Shown here in pieces: positions 25,649 through 36,349 of a DNA stretch of 64,000 nucleotides. How positions within the stretch are numbered: the stretch's first letter is position 1; every line of letters starts with the position of its first letter. Origin of the DNA: Auanema rhodensis (Eukaryota; Nematoda; Chromadorea; Rhabditida; Rhabditidae); the NCBI GenBank assembly GCA_964057225.1, contig OZ059897.1, forward strand, positions 12,276,001 through 12,340,000, written 5' to 3'. The notes beneath the pieces were generated by a model. The model was not told the origin of the DNA. It did no database searches and saw nothing but the letters and a program-made list of their open reading frames with translations. Both the position numbers and the translations under genes were made by a program.

Positions 25649-26253
25649 CTAGCGGTATTCTCCATAGCGTTGCTTGTGGTTTCCCCAATATTCTGGATCA
25701 GCCACAGAATCAGATGGGATACCTAATTCCTCATCAGTGAACTCATGAAGATGAGGCATGTACCAATGACCCTAAAAAATATTTTCAAATATTATAATAA
25801 ATTGATACATACAAGAATATGGCCAGAATGGTAATACATATGATAGGTGAACCAAGCCCAGATAACAGCAGAGATGAAATAAGTAAGACAACGGTCAATA
25901 TACGTTCTGCCCATAGTAGGAGTACGGTAGAAATAACTAAAATAAAAATATATATGTATGAAAAAAACTCGCTTAGTACTCAGGAATAGGTTTATCTCCC
26001 TTAGAAAGGGTACCACGATAATCTCCATCAAAAGTGTGAAGTTCTGGGTTTTCGCTAGCTCCCATTCTTCCTCCTACGGGAACATTAGGCCCGATAGCAT
26101 CTTCTCCCCATGCCATACGAGTTCTTAATTTTAAATATTACAACTTTCAAAAGATGTTGAGTACCTTAATGCTCCCAAAGTAGATCTACCTCCAATGGTT
26201 CCGCGAAGTTTAAGCTGATGAGCAGCAATAGAAAACAAACGCTGTCCCAACAT
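25649..26253 (-). CDS. Complex I subunit NDUFB2 (AGGG)
   Basis: An accessory single-helix subunit of mitochondrial NADH dehydrogenase. The start at 26253 directly follows a splice-like GTAACAG (MLGQRLFSIAAHQLKLRG). The Arg/Ser-rich head has no acids, as in a mitochondrial presequence. A matrix part 'YFYRTPTMGRTYIDR' is followed by the membrane helix 'CLTYFISAVIWAWFTYHMYY' and the family signature 'GHWYMPHLHEFTDEELGIPS' (human WTDEELGIPPDD). The nematode protein carries an extra about 22 residues after it (ADPEYWGNHKQRYGEYR; stop 25649). It is last in the six-gene (-) cluster, 164 nt after RPF1. Confidence 0.88.
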
Positions 26254-26417
26254 CTGTTACGACAAATTATTGGAATATAATAAAAGCAATTGCAATAAAT
26301 ATAGCTCAGAATAAAACTGATCCAAATAATTAAAACTACTACGTTGCTAATATTCATAGAACAACAAAATTCATAACAATGATTCAGTAACAACAAAACA
26401 ACTGTAAAAATAACAAA

Positions 26418-27823
26418 TTATAGGAAGAAACGTCTTCTGCTAGTCTCCATTTCATGTCTCTGCAATTTATTTGATTTCTACAAAATGTAATCGTAAAACA
26501 TACCTTAAGAACCCATTCAAATTCTCCCCATCTAGTATCGAAAGTTCCTTTTTGAAGCCATTTTAAACGTAATGTAAATCGTGGACCTAACTCCAATAGA
26601 GCAGCTTTAGACCCTTCTTTTTTGAATTCATATCTAAATCATAATATAAATCCTCAAAGAGAAATTAAAAATACCTATGATGTCGGAAAAACACATAATC
26701 ACGCTGATTATGGAATGAAACAACACGCCTTCCTTTGAAATTTGGATCATGTGGGAAAAGGCAAGCAAGCATGCGAGCAATTCTGATATTGCACGATATA
26801 TTAAATATGTATGTAAATGCACTTACGTATGACCTAAGCGAGTATTAAAATTATTGAGTATAACTTCTGGGAAATGGGAGGTAGATTCACCAGTTCTCTG
26901 AAAATTTTAATAAATTTATTATACGGAATTTACCGTTATTATAATCAGACCTTAATATCTTTAGTGAAAGTTAAGCTGTTTATTTTGAAATAAGCTGTGG
27001 GTCCCTCAGGCAAGTGACATAAAATTATTCCATCTGTAAATTTTAAAAAATTAATTTTTAATCTGAAAATGTAAATCGAACTTGGCACTTTATTATCTTC
27101 ATGGACAACCACCAAATCAGTATACTCTTTCGCGATAGCTTGCTTGACCACCTAAAAGCAATATCGGGAAATATATAAAAAATAAATTTATATACCCTTT
27201 TTAAAGGAACGCCTTTTCTTGAAAAAATTTCAGCGTCAGGTATGCATTTCTGCAGTTCAAAACAAAATTTCCATGTAACATTTTTTGCATAAGGTGACAT
27301 GGTGATTAGTACTTTAGGAGTAGTATCCCTATTGAAATAGGAAGAGAATTCATCGTGAGCTTCATCATGTTCAACCTGTATTGCATAATTAATTCATGTT
27401 CAATATAATTTTAACCTCATCATCTTCTTCAGCAACCATAGTTTCATCATACTCCCTGGTACTCTCAATGGTTTTTGGAACTTCTTTTTCAGGAGCTTCG
27501 TCACCAAGTTGTTCTCTCAATTTAGCTCTTTCCTTTTGTCTAGTTTTTTTATCCTGAAGTTTAAGATTGTATTAGAAAAAAAAAAGATTTACCCACCTTT
27601 TTCAAAGCTTTACGAAGTGCTTTTCCACGTTCATTTTTTTGCAAATGCATGAAGTCATCTTTACGAACTGTTGGCTGAAAATAATAATTATCTTAATAAA
27701 AATAAATTTGAAGCATACATTTGCTTTGACTGCATCGTATTTCTTCTTCAAATCTTCCTTGTCTGCTTTTGTTAAAGAACAACCTGGATCTTCTTCATTT
27801 TTGACCTTTTTCTTGGGTGGCAT
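26418..27823 (-). CDS. Ribosome production factor 1 (RPF1/BXDC5)
   Basis: A Brix-domain protein for 60S subunit assembly, nucleolar. The start at 27823 ([17 protein letters not shown]) lies three bases after TTTTTTGAAG. A Lys-rich head ([32 protein letters not shown]) precedes the Brix domain: '[20 protein letters not shown]', '[17 protein letters not shown]', '[14 protein letters not shown]', '[20 protein letters not shown]', '[15 protein letters not shown]', '[19 protein letters not shown]', '[20 protein letters not shown]' and the end '[13 protein letters not shown]' (stop 26418). Each block matches human RPF1 in order. It lies 253 nt after torsin in the cluster. Confidence 0.95.
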
Positions 27824-28076
27824 TTTCTTCAAAAAATAGAGAATTAAAATTATAATACGAAGCACATCAAATAAAAAATATGGTCGTGTGAATTAACACG
27901 TGATAACTTTAAAACAAATCATAATAAATTAATGTATTAATAAAACGGAAATATTTATGAGAAAAAGTAGTGCATATACACGATTTTGAAAACAATCACA
28001 TTCTCTGGCAATTTTGAGCAAAACGCAAGGGAATCACAAGGTAAAAATGTACAAGATACCCGCAGCTATACTTCGT

Positions 28077-29504
28077 TTAAATAGAATCTTCGTCGTGTTC
28101 GGTATGAGATCCAGCTGTTTTAGAAGGAGGTTGCAATTTAAACACCGCCAACTCTGTTTTGGCAGCAACTCGTTTGCATCCGGAACTAGAAAATACAGGC
28201 TTGTCCGCAGGAAAATACTGAAAGTTTTGATTATTTTCTATATTAATAGCATGCGTTACCTGTAGAGAGTTTGCAACTTGATTTACAATCTGAGGATCTT
28301 TTATTAACTCTTCAGCTTTTTTAGGAAATCGAGAACGTAAAAATTGATGAATACATAAAACAACATGTCTTCTTTCCAAAGGTAAAAAAGGAACGTAATG
28401 ATCAATTAACTGGTTCTTTATAATATCTGTGCGTTTCATACCACCTGAATATTATGATGACTTGTTTATATATATATACAAATATAATATTTACCATCTT
28501 CCAAGAACGCCTTATTCATTAGCAATCGTTCAAAATCATCTAAAGCCAGTGTACTACGATCTTTCCCATTGCGATGGTGCGATAGAGTAGTAGTTGCAAT
28601 TTCATCGCCTCCTCTATTGCTAAAAAAAAAGATTACGGTGAGAATAAGTACAACTTTCACCTCAACAAAATAAAAATACTTCTTCTGAAATCTACACCTC
28701 TTACATCATCATAATAATCCATGAATGGTTTTAAAGTCTCTGAATATACATCATTATAAAAAGCATGAACAAATATAATACCAAGAAGACGATCAGGCAT
28801 TTTATCAACTTCATCAAATATGAAAATTGATCGACCACATTTTTTTCCAGCAGCTAACAGTTCATTTCTCAAGACATCCTAATATAATAACAAATATGAA
28901 AAAATAAATTGAAACATACTTGGTAATGCGAGACCCTGCTTTTGTCAGGAAAGTCGGAAGTTGCAACAAAGTTATATATAAATCCACTATCTAAACCTTT
29001 CCTAAATAAAACAATTCTAAAACAAGTACTTAAGTTTATCAAGTTACTTGTATAAGTTTTCGGCAATTATCCGAGAGACATAGTTTTTACCACAGCCTGT
29101 TGGACCCAGAAAAGCTAGCGCAAGTGCTTTAACAGGTTCGGGGTTTTTCCAGTGAGCTACTATAGAATTCCAGAGATCTATCTGAACTAAATGCTGACCA
29201 AAAACATGATCCCGTAAATCAGTTCTCATTTCTGCATAACTTAAATTATTTGTATTGATGCATCAAAAATCATACTTTCAAAATTCGGAGTTAGATAATT
29301 ATCTGTACAGCATTCATAAATCTTACATCTAATTTTATCTTGATGACTCCAAAACCCCACTCCTCCTAATACAGCTGCTATACCTACAAGATAACAATAG
29401 AAACATGATTTAACATTATTATATGTACCAGCTACTACTGAAAAAATTTCAGCGTGTACATACAAGGTGAAACAGCATATACCGAGTATAGGACGTATCA
29501 ACAT
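28077..29504 (-). CDS. Torsin family ER AAA+ ATPase
   Basis: A lumenal AAA+ ATPase of the ER/nuclear envelope (TOR1A, OOC-5 family). The start at 29504 follows TTTTTTTCTAG by three bases. The first exon has a hydrophobic signal/anchor (MLIRPILGICCFTLYVH) and a second hydrophobic stretch. Torsin markers: 'DLRDHVFGQHLVQIDLWNSI', the Walker A 'GPTGCGKN' (torsins use N after GK), 'SDFPDKSRVSHYQ', Walker B 'RSIFIFDEVDKMPDRLLGII', 'SNRGGDEIATTTL' (sensor 1 Asn), and a C-terminal part 'VPFLPLERRHVVLCIHQFLR'. The end 'SHTEHDEDSI' (stop 28077) is longer and more polar than in TOR1A. Two or three paralogues exist in nematodes and I cannot choose between them. Fourth gene of the six-gene cluster. Confidence 0.9.
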
Positions 29505-29682
29505 TGTCCTAGAAAAAAAAGAAGGAAATATTGCACATTGAAAATTGAATAGACTAGTTATTTATGGAATAAACCCATAATTACATGCTACTGATAGATA
29601 TTAAAAAATAATAAGGCATTTTTGCTGATATACACATACAACGAGGTGATGGATTATTCGGTGACATAGTTAATAAAACGAG

Positions 29683-30153
29683 TTAATCACAAGCTAAACG
29701 TTGAGCAAGTGGTAAAAAGTCTAAAGCCCGTAGTAAAGCAGATCTTTGTCCAGGCTCCTTATCCCATTCCCAGATCATGAGATTGGATCTGTCCGATATT
29801 ATATCGTATTTAGGAGCAGATGAAACTCCTTTATTAAAATAACATGAGCACGAAGACGTAAGCTAATCAAACCTTTTTTGCGATTTTCTTTTAAGATATA
29901 TAAATTGAAACCTTCAGGCATTGGGATAACTTTACCATTTAAACCACGACCTCTCAACGAAGCTTTACAAATATCAGCATCATATTTAAAATATCTAAAA
30001 CATTATAAAGAATAAAATATTTAACTTGCGATACTAATACCCGTCAATGTCTGCAGGTCCCGTGTAATCGAATTTACAGGGTATTGAATGAAGAGAACTG
30101 TTATTTTGTTCGGAAACGGTAGCAATTTTACAGGAAATGGACTCAGAGCTCAT
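29683..30153 (-). CDS. Ribonuclease H2 subunit C (RNASEH2C)
   Basis: A non-catalytic scaffold subunit of the RNase H2 trimer, which removes ribonucleotides from DNA. The start is at 30153, two bases after TTGTTTCAG (MSSESISCKIATVSEQ). Conserved parts: 'LHSIPCKFDYTGPADIDGYF' (PCxIxxxGPAxVxxYF signature), 'ADICKASLRGRGLNGKVIPM', 'PEGFNLYILKENRKK' and the C-terminal 'NLMIWEWDKEPGQRSALLRA' ending 'LPLAQRLACD' (stop 29683). Three exons. The start ATG overlaps, in TGATG, the stop of the frame running through from the gene above. It is 178 nt ahead of torsin. Confidence 0.85.
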
Positions 30154-30998
30154 CACTGAAACAAACAATTAATTAAGAAATAACGAAATAGGGAAATAAG
30201 AAACACGATAAGAAAACAAGTAATAAACCTATCAATAAATCCTAATTTTAACAATATAGTCAAATTCTCCGCTAAATTTAAGGAATTATCCCATTCCGAA
30301 CAATCTACGTTAAGCTGCTTACGAAAAGTACCAAGATTGATGCCACTAGGGAAATCGAGAGGATTTCTCCAATCTACACATAAGGTTACTACGTGCTTTT
30401 CCCCGTTGGTCTAAAATAAGTTATGCTCTTAACTTCTCAAGAACATATAACCTCTATCTCGATTTTAACTACGAAGCAATCACTATTATCATCATCCAAA
30501 CTGTATCCCAATAGTTTACAGCCTGATATTGACTCAATTTCATTAATGAATCCGATACAATCATCGATATCGTTACAATATTTCTTGTAATCTTCAACGA
30601 TTGTTGTCAGCGAACACTAATAAAGCCAGAAATTGTTAAAGAGGAAATAGGTGCAAACCTCTGAGTTATGAGCCCAGTTAACGTAAAATCCAGATTGAAA
30701 AGCACATTTGAATATTGGAGCTTCAACGGGAAATTTTTCAGAGGGTCGAAAAGAGATCCAATATTCTCCATTTCTATACTATTAAATGCATTTTCTTTTT
30801 CAGCAGTCAAAACCTCAAGTCAAAATGAACCGCTGGTGATAATGGATTTTCGATATCCAAATGATCTTGAGGTAGTGAATACACTTGTTGAAGCCATGAC
30901 CAAATAAAAGATGACAACTTAAGTTCACGCTGTTTTTTCACATTTCCTTGGTATAAATAACACCAAGCAGGGTCGGATAATGGTAAGCCAGTATGCAT
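30153..30998 (-). CDS. FANCL-like URD/RWD-fold protein lacking a RING (tentative)
   Basis: Probably related to the central part of FANCL, the Fanconi core-complex E3, but without its C-terminal RING. From the ATG at 30998: 'MHTGLPLSDPAWCYLYQGNV', 'LSSFIWSWLQQVYSLPQ'. A 52-nt intron leads to 'YRNGEYWISFRPSEKFPVEA', 'PIFKCAFQSGFYVNWAHNSE', then 'TTIVEDYKKYCNDIDDCIGF', 'CFVVKIEIEVTNGEKHVVTL', 'CVDWRNPLDFPSGINLGTF' and 'CSEWDNSLNLAENLTILLKL'. The 'IEIEV', 'FP' and 'W(D)-S-x-N-L-x-x-L-x-x-L' spacing resembles FANCL. The frame then runs open into TGATG at the RNASEH2C start; the last 27 residues are hydrophobic and may be chance. Splicing GATAG|GTTTAT to the same TTTCAG would instead end in SDEL. 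N-terminal extent is unsure: the frame is open to 31139. Confidence 0.45.
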
Positions 30999-31152
30999 CC
31001 ACAAAAAAGAACGGATAAGACAATAAATAATAACCAAAGATATAAAAGGTGAGTAACCTTTCCAATGATAGTTGAAAGAATAAAATAAGTTGATAATTTC
31101 AAAATTTTCAACAAAAACGAATAACAACAACGTCAACAACAGTACATAACAG

Positions 31153-32739
31153 TTATAAAATTAATTTGTTCATGTTACTAAATCCTATTCCCATAACGGT
31201 CACGAGCGCTTTTTCTTTGCTTCCCATGGCCAATTCATTCTAAATTAATTGAGGATTAAGAAGTAATATAATTATAGCTAATTACTTCAGTCTCTTTGCA
31301 TACTTTGCTCCATTCATCTATCTTAAATTGGATTTCAAAAAACTGTTTTAAATGTCTTAAACAATTTACGCTGTAAAATATATATGTATTAAACTTATAA
31401 TATAAAAAGGTATCATACCTGTACATGGAGAAAGGGCCGAACAAATACTTTGAAACATCTTTTTGACCAACAGTCATAAATGTAGATGCTAAAGCTTGCG
31501 CTGAACCATCTAATGCACCACCCTGAATGACACTTTTTGAAAAATTCAACCCCTAAAAACTAACTCGATAAATTTCTGTTAATAGTGCTTCAGCTGCCTG
31601 AATTCCAACATCTTCGGCTACAATGGGATCACCAGCTTCACCCTAAAATCATAAAAAAGCTGATATTATACAAACTTTCAAAAAACCTTTGGCCGAGAAA
31701 GAGCTTCACCATGGTAGAACACACCCTCGGTTGTCTCGGCCGTGAGGAATAATCCGTAACCTGGTGAACTTAATGAACAATACATTAACTATTTAGTATT
31801 TTGAAAAAAACTAGTACTTTCCAGCAACATCTCCCTTTCGATGATCAACAGTTATATAAACATCAGAAATATATCCACTAAGTTTTTTTTTTGCTGCATC
31901 AATCATTCGATATGCTAAGGAAGGTGTCACTTTAGTGACGTAGGCGTGTCCTCTGATTTTACAAACTTTACCAGGTTTTTCTCTCTACAAAATTTAATAA
32001 ACAAACATTAAAGTATAAAACGCCTACCTTAACAGGCCTCAATGTTTTAACAATAGGAGCTGTGAAAATTACGCTCCCCCCTCCAGCAGGCTTAAGACCA
32101 CGAGCATTAATCTAAGATCAGGCATGGTAAAAAAATAGAAGAAAATAGAAGAAGCTTTACCTTTAAATCAAGTTTCTCATCATTCAAAACAAATTTATTA
32201 TAAACAGGAAGCCAAGTTGATTTCAGTGCATCAACCGATAATTCCCCAGGAGCATTGGTTACTCCTTAGAAATAAATAATAAAAAATTAAAGGAAAAATG
32301 ACATACCTTTTAATTTAATAGTCATAGGATTCTTACAAAACGGTGAAATCATAATTAATGGTTCCAAGAAATACGATAGACACCTTTCAGAACCACAGTC
32401 CATTGTGATAACTCCACCAATAATTATACCTGGCTTGAATCTTACCATTGTTCCTAGATAACACCAGAATATTACAATATCATACGGAAACTACCTGTAG
32501 CACTAATTTCTATTCTAGTTCCATTTGTTATTTTGTCCATCAGGTTTAAAAGTTTAGTTTCAAAATCTATATCATAGACTATATAATTTCAAAATGAAAT
32601 AACTACAAATACCTTTGATTCCTGGAGCATCATCATCTTTACGTATGTTACGAATTGTTATTCTTCTACCACTAAGAACAGAATAACAAATTCTCAAACG
32701 AAAAAAATTACATCCTTGGAATATTAGTTCTTCACTCAT
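31153..32739 (-). CDS. RNA 3'-phosphate cyclase-like protein RCL1
   Basis: A nucleolar factor for 18S rRNA processing (A2 cleavage, with BMS1); cyclase-like fold but not a cyclase. The start is at 32739 (MSEELIFQGCNFFRLRICYS). Blocks in order: 'SGRRITIRNIRKDDDAPGIK', 'NGTRIEISATG', 'TMVRFKPGIIIGGVITMDCG', 'CLSYFLEPLIMISPFCKNP', 'GVTNAPGELSVDALKSTWLP', 'GLKPAGGGSVIFTAPIVKTL', 'KVCKIRGHAYVTKVTPSLAY', 'SPGYGLFLTAETTEGVFYHG', 'GGALDGSAQALASTFMTVGQ', and a last exon 'KALVTVMGIGFSNMNKLIL' (stop 31153). Full family length. Heads the six-gene (-) cluster. AG at ATTTAAG lies nine bases before the ATG. Confidence 0.93.
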
Positions 32740-33520
32740 CGCATTGACTTAAATAGTATAAAATTATTAACTTTAAGTTTTAAACAATATAATAAGACTG
32801 CTTCACATTCAAGAAACATTTTTAACATAAGTGTACGGTAGTTCGCTAGAGCACGCTTCCATCCTATCTGTCGGGTAGCATACTTTTCTAATGAAATAAA
32901 CGTAAAATTTTTTTTCACCTGATATTTAAAATAATTTGATAGGAAGGGAACTTTGGTGTAATTCATTATTTATCAAAATAGTTGGTATGTATTTTCTTTT
33001 CAGATTTATTGATAATTCTGTAATGAGAAGATCAATCAACCCGCTTGTTTTGTGTCAAATGTTATTTTTAATTTTGGGTGAAGTATCAATATAGCTTCAT
33101 ATTTTTCTCAGATTATCCTTCGAATGAAGCAGCTTACTATATGTTACTATTCTAAAGAATATGAAAAACGGCTCCATTAATATTAATATAAGAACGAGAA
33201 CATCTTTAGTCCTAAGTTTGTCCATCGTTAAATGATATTCGTTACACGGGGAGGTGAAATAATCGTTCGTATTATGCCCCATAGCATTCTGGACGACTGA
33301 AGAAATTCATGTTCCGAACGAAGGTGATGGGCGACCACCCCAGTGGATTGGTTTGCTGGCCATAGCCCAGTCTCCTCCCATTCGTTCTAATCGCCTCCAC
33401 CTTTCGTTTCCCTACGTTTCCCTTCGTCTTCATCAACATCTTCGTCTGCTCTCCCCTGTCTTTCTCCATATTTTATTAATCTTTTTGCTTCTATCACTTT
33501 TATTCAAGTTAAAGAGCACC
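32740..33520. promoter_or_regulatory. Divergent region between RCL1 cluster and calponin
   Basis: About 780 nt. The half near RCL1 is AT-rich. The half from about 33285 to 33460 is less AT-rich and turns pyrimidine-rich toward the calponin start, as expected for a promoter plus 5' leader. A start context GAGCACC precedes the calponin ATG. No gene is seen. Confidence 0.4.
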
Positions 33521-35611
33521 ATGGCAAACCATGGACCCAGTTATGGATTAAGCAGAGAGTTGGAGAAAAAGGTAATTCTATTTTTTTCGTATCATTTTTA
33601 GTGTTGTAAAAAGTACTGTCATTCAATCACATAATACCATATTAAGATATTTTTATTTTAATTTAAAGAATTCTGTTGGGTTTTTTTCAAATAATATAGT
33701 AAACTTGCTTGAAATCCTGAAAAACTAAATCTAAATTTGGAATTTTTACAATGCTTTTTTCCCTTCTTTAAGTCTAAGCTTTAACTCAAATACGTGAAAC
33801 ACTGAGATTTTTTCGAAACAAACATTAACATGTATTTTGAGGTCTCTTCGTTCCCTTTTTACATCAGGCGTTTCTGAAACTTACTTCATCGATGAATCGA
33901 TTCAGATAATAAGAGAAATACTTAATATTCTTTATATTTCTTGAAATCGGATCGTATTGTTCATGATGTTAAAAAATCCAAGCAACTTGTTCTGCTTTTC
34001 TGGCAATGATAATCAGATAAAATGGAAAAAAGTTTGATATACATGCATTCCGAAACATTTTTAATCTATGAATATTCTTTATTGTTTTGAAATAAATAAG
34101 ATCAAATGGCAAAAATTCCATCTGTGAAGAAGAAGGGGAGATTTTGGATATGATGTCGCATAGTATGTGTCATATAACCAGCGACTATAATATGACGATG
34201 ATAGTCATCGTCAACTTCTTTCATATGCGGCTCGATTATACTTTCGCTACCAATTTTCATCTCTTCAATCCGTTCTTTCTCTCTTGTTTTCTCCTCCATT
34301 CTCTCTCTCTTGATTTCTCGTGATCTTCACATTCCCTCATATCTGAGTCGTCCTGGATTGGAACATCTTTCTTATTTCTATTTACGGTAGCATTCGCGTG
34401 CTTGCCAAGGCCATTTAGGACTTGTACGGAAAATTTCCTACAGTTCTGGAGAGGGGGATTAACTGAAACAAATTAGCTGGGTCATATTCGGCTGCATATT
34501 GATGGATAATCAATGGATCAAGTTTACTAAATCCGGAAAAGTTATTATTTCACATAGTAACTATGGTTTAAGATGAACGATAATGAAACATTGTTGTTGT
34601 AATTGCCGTTGACATCAAGTATTTGGGTCGGAGATGAAAATTGTTTCAAGATCTGTATTGATTCACCAAGATAATCTTAATATGGTTTCTTATTATGAAT
34701 AATGATTTGTATGACTATCAATCATGTCTGTTGTTGGTAACGAATGACATCCGGGATACGAATTTGATCTATTAGTGCAATTTCCTTTAGTTTCGATAAT
34801 TCATTTGGAGTATTTTTTCATGACGGTGATTTTTTCCAGAACAACGCTCGTTTCAATCTCGAGGAAGCAGTTGAAGTTTTGCTCTGGGTCGAACAAGTAT
34901 CTCAATTACCTTATCAAGGTGATCCAACAGCTTGTCAGTCAGCCCAAGAAGTAGCCGATTTGTTGAAGGATGGTGTACATCTTTGCAAGTATGTATTTAA
35001 TGTATTTGTTGTATATAATTGTTTTTTTACATTAGAGTTATAAATCGTCTTATGGGAGAAGGAACTCGAGTGCCATTTAATGCACGTCCTAAAATGCCGT
35101 TTCATATGGTATTTATAATAATTAAAAAATACATAAATATATATATACACATTTTTAGATGGAAAACATAAGTAACTTCTTGGAAGCTTGTAAAGCGTAC
35201 GGAGTCGCAGAAATCAGTTGTTTCCAAACTGTTGATCTATATGAAAACAAGCAATGCTATAAAGTCATCGAGTGTCTTCGTTCTTTAGCTGCTGTAGTAA
35301 GTGTTTACATATTTATTCATTGTGACCATTCTTAAAAATTTTGAATGTATACCTTAAGGCCCAAGCACGTGATGCTCCTGTCAACTTTCCACCATGGGTA
35401 GTTCGTATTTCGCAAGGAAGACCAAGACAATTTCCCGAATCAGTAATGAGAAGAGGAGAGATGGTTATTCCACTACAAGTATATTATTATCATTTAAAAA
35501 ATATAATATATTCATTTAAACTTACAGTATGGAACCAACAAGTGTGCCAGTCAGAAAGGAATGACTCCTTATGGTTTAGCCCGACAGATAAAACCAGACA
35601 CATCGTGCTGA
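33521..35611 (+). CDS. Calponin/transgelin family protein
   Basis: An actin-binding protein of muscle or body wall. Six exons give an intact 204-aa frame: 33521..33571, 34840..34988, 35036..35108, 35159..35296, 35359..35478, 35528..35611. After a short head (MANHGPSYGLSRELEKK) comes a single type-3 CH domain ('FNLEEAVEVLLWVEQVSQLP', 'VADLLKDGVHLCKVINRLMG', 'MENISNFLEACKAYGVAEIS', 'CFQTVDLYENKQCYKVIECL'). A linker precedes one calponin-like repeat 'YGTNKCASQKGMTPYGLARQ', stop 35609-35611. One CH plus one CLIK repeat is the transgelin (SM22/NP20, nematode cpn) layout. Intron 1 is 1268 nt, long for this window, and may hold regulatory elements. The left arm of the inverted duplication begins 222 nt after the stop. 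Confidence 0.93.
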
Positions 35612-35963
35612 CAGGATCAGAAGATTTCTCTTTTAAGAATATCATCAAATCTCATCTAACGAAAAAAGTTTTATTTCTGAGCAATCACTTACTTCATTAA
35701 TTGAAAAAAACTTTGTATTGTATTAAATAAAGTCTTAGCTAAATAAAAACTAATATAATTCACTGAAGTATCAATGATCGAGCGATGTGATAAACGATAC
35801 TGAAATTAAGTTGAAAATGAAACGTTACCATGTTTATCTTTGCCGCAAGGCAAAGAGTGCGAAACGGGCAGTGTTTGAGATGCAAAAAACGAAATGGAAA
35901 AAGCCAACTAAATTTCAGGCAAGTACCGGATATGAGCAAATAGTTTGGTACAACAGAAAGTAC

Positions 35964-35970
35964 TATAAAA
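35964..35970 (+). promoter_or_regulatory. TATA box of left Ala/Tyr-rich gene
   Basis: TATAAAA, 59 nt before the ATG, inside the duplicated arm. The mirror copy is at 37680-37686 on the minus strand. A clear TATA box with a short leader suggests strong regulated expression, as for secreted structural or peptide genes. Confidence 0.7.
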
Positions 35971-36022
35971 CGAGATCTTTTTGGCAGAATTAGCATCCAA
36001 CCAAGCTTCACTCAATTTCAAC

Positions 36023-36349
36023 ATGTTCGCCAAGATGTGAGATTTTCATATTTTCAGTTAATTTTCAATAAAAATAATTTTTAGTGCTCTCTTCACTGCC
36101 TTCGCCGCTGTCCTCGTCATGAACTCCGAAGCCTATTACGTAGCAGCTCCAGCTTATGCTGCTGCTCCAGCTTATGCTGCTGCCTATCCATCCGCTTATG
36201 CCGCTGCCTATTCACCATACTACTATGGAGCTTACACCGGATATGCTGCTGCTTACCCAAGTTTCTGGGGATATGGAAGCAACAAGAACGGAGATGCCAA
36301 GGATTCCGCCAAGCCAAACATGGGAGCTTCTCTTACCAACAATCAGTAA
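36023..36349 (+). CDS. Small secreted Ala/Tyr-rich protein, left copy
   Basis: Two exons (36023..36036 and 36085..36349) give 92 aa. A signal peptide MFAKIALFTAFAAVLVMNSEA is followed by a low-complexity mature chain of about 70 aa: 'YYVAAPAYAAAPAYAAAYPS', then YAAAYSP, YYYGAYTGYAAAYPSFWGYG. The tail is polar, with GSNKNGDAKDSAKPNMG and SLTNNQ. No Cys and no dibasic cleavage sites are seen, which argues against a cystine-rich toxin or classic neuropeptide precursor. Repeated AY(P/A) units suggest an extracellular matrix, cuticle, eggshell or secretion product. TATA box at 35964; AATAAA at 36391. It is identical to the right copy. Function unknown. Confidence 0.75.

Larger units (their letters stand above)
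25649..32739 (-). other. Six-gene operon-like cluster: RCL1, FANCL-like, RNASEH2C, torsin, RPF1, NDUFB2
   Basis: Six same-strand genes with gaps of about 154, 0 (or about 90 if the FANCL-like frame ends early), 178, 253 and 164 nt. Four inner genes have a splice-acceptor-like AG within three bases of the ATG: RNASEH2C, torsin, RPF1 and NDUFB2. It pairs two ribosome-assembly factors with two possible genome-stability proteins, an ER ATPase and a complex I subunit. No promoter-like GC-rich block is seen inside. Confidence 0.65.
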
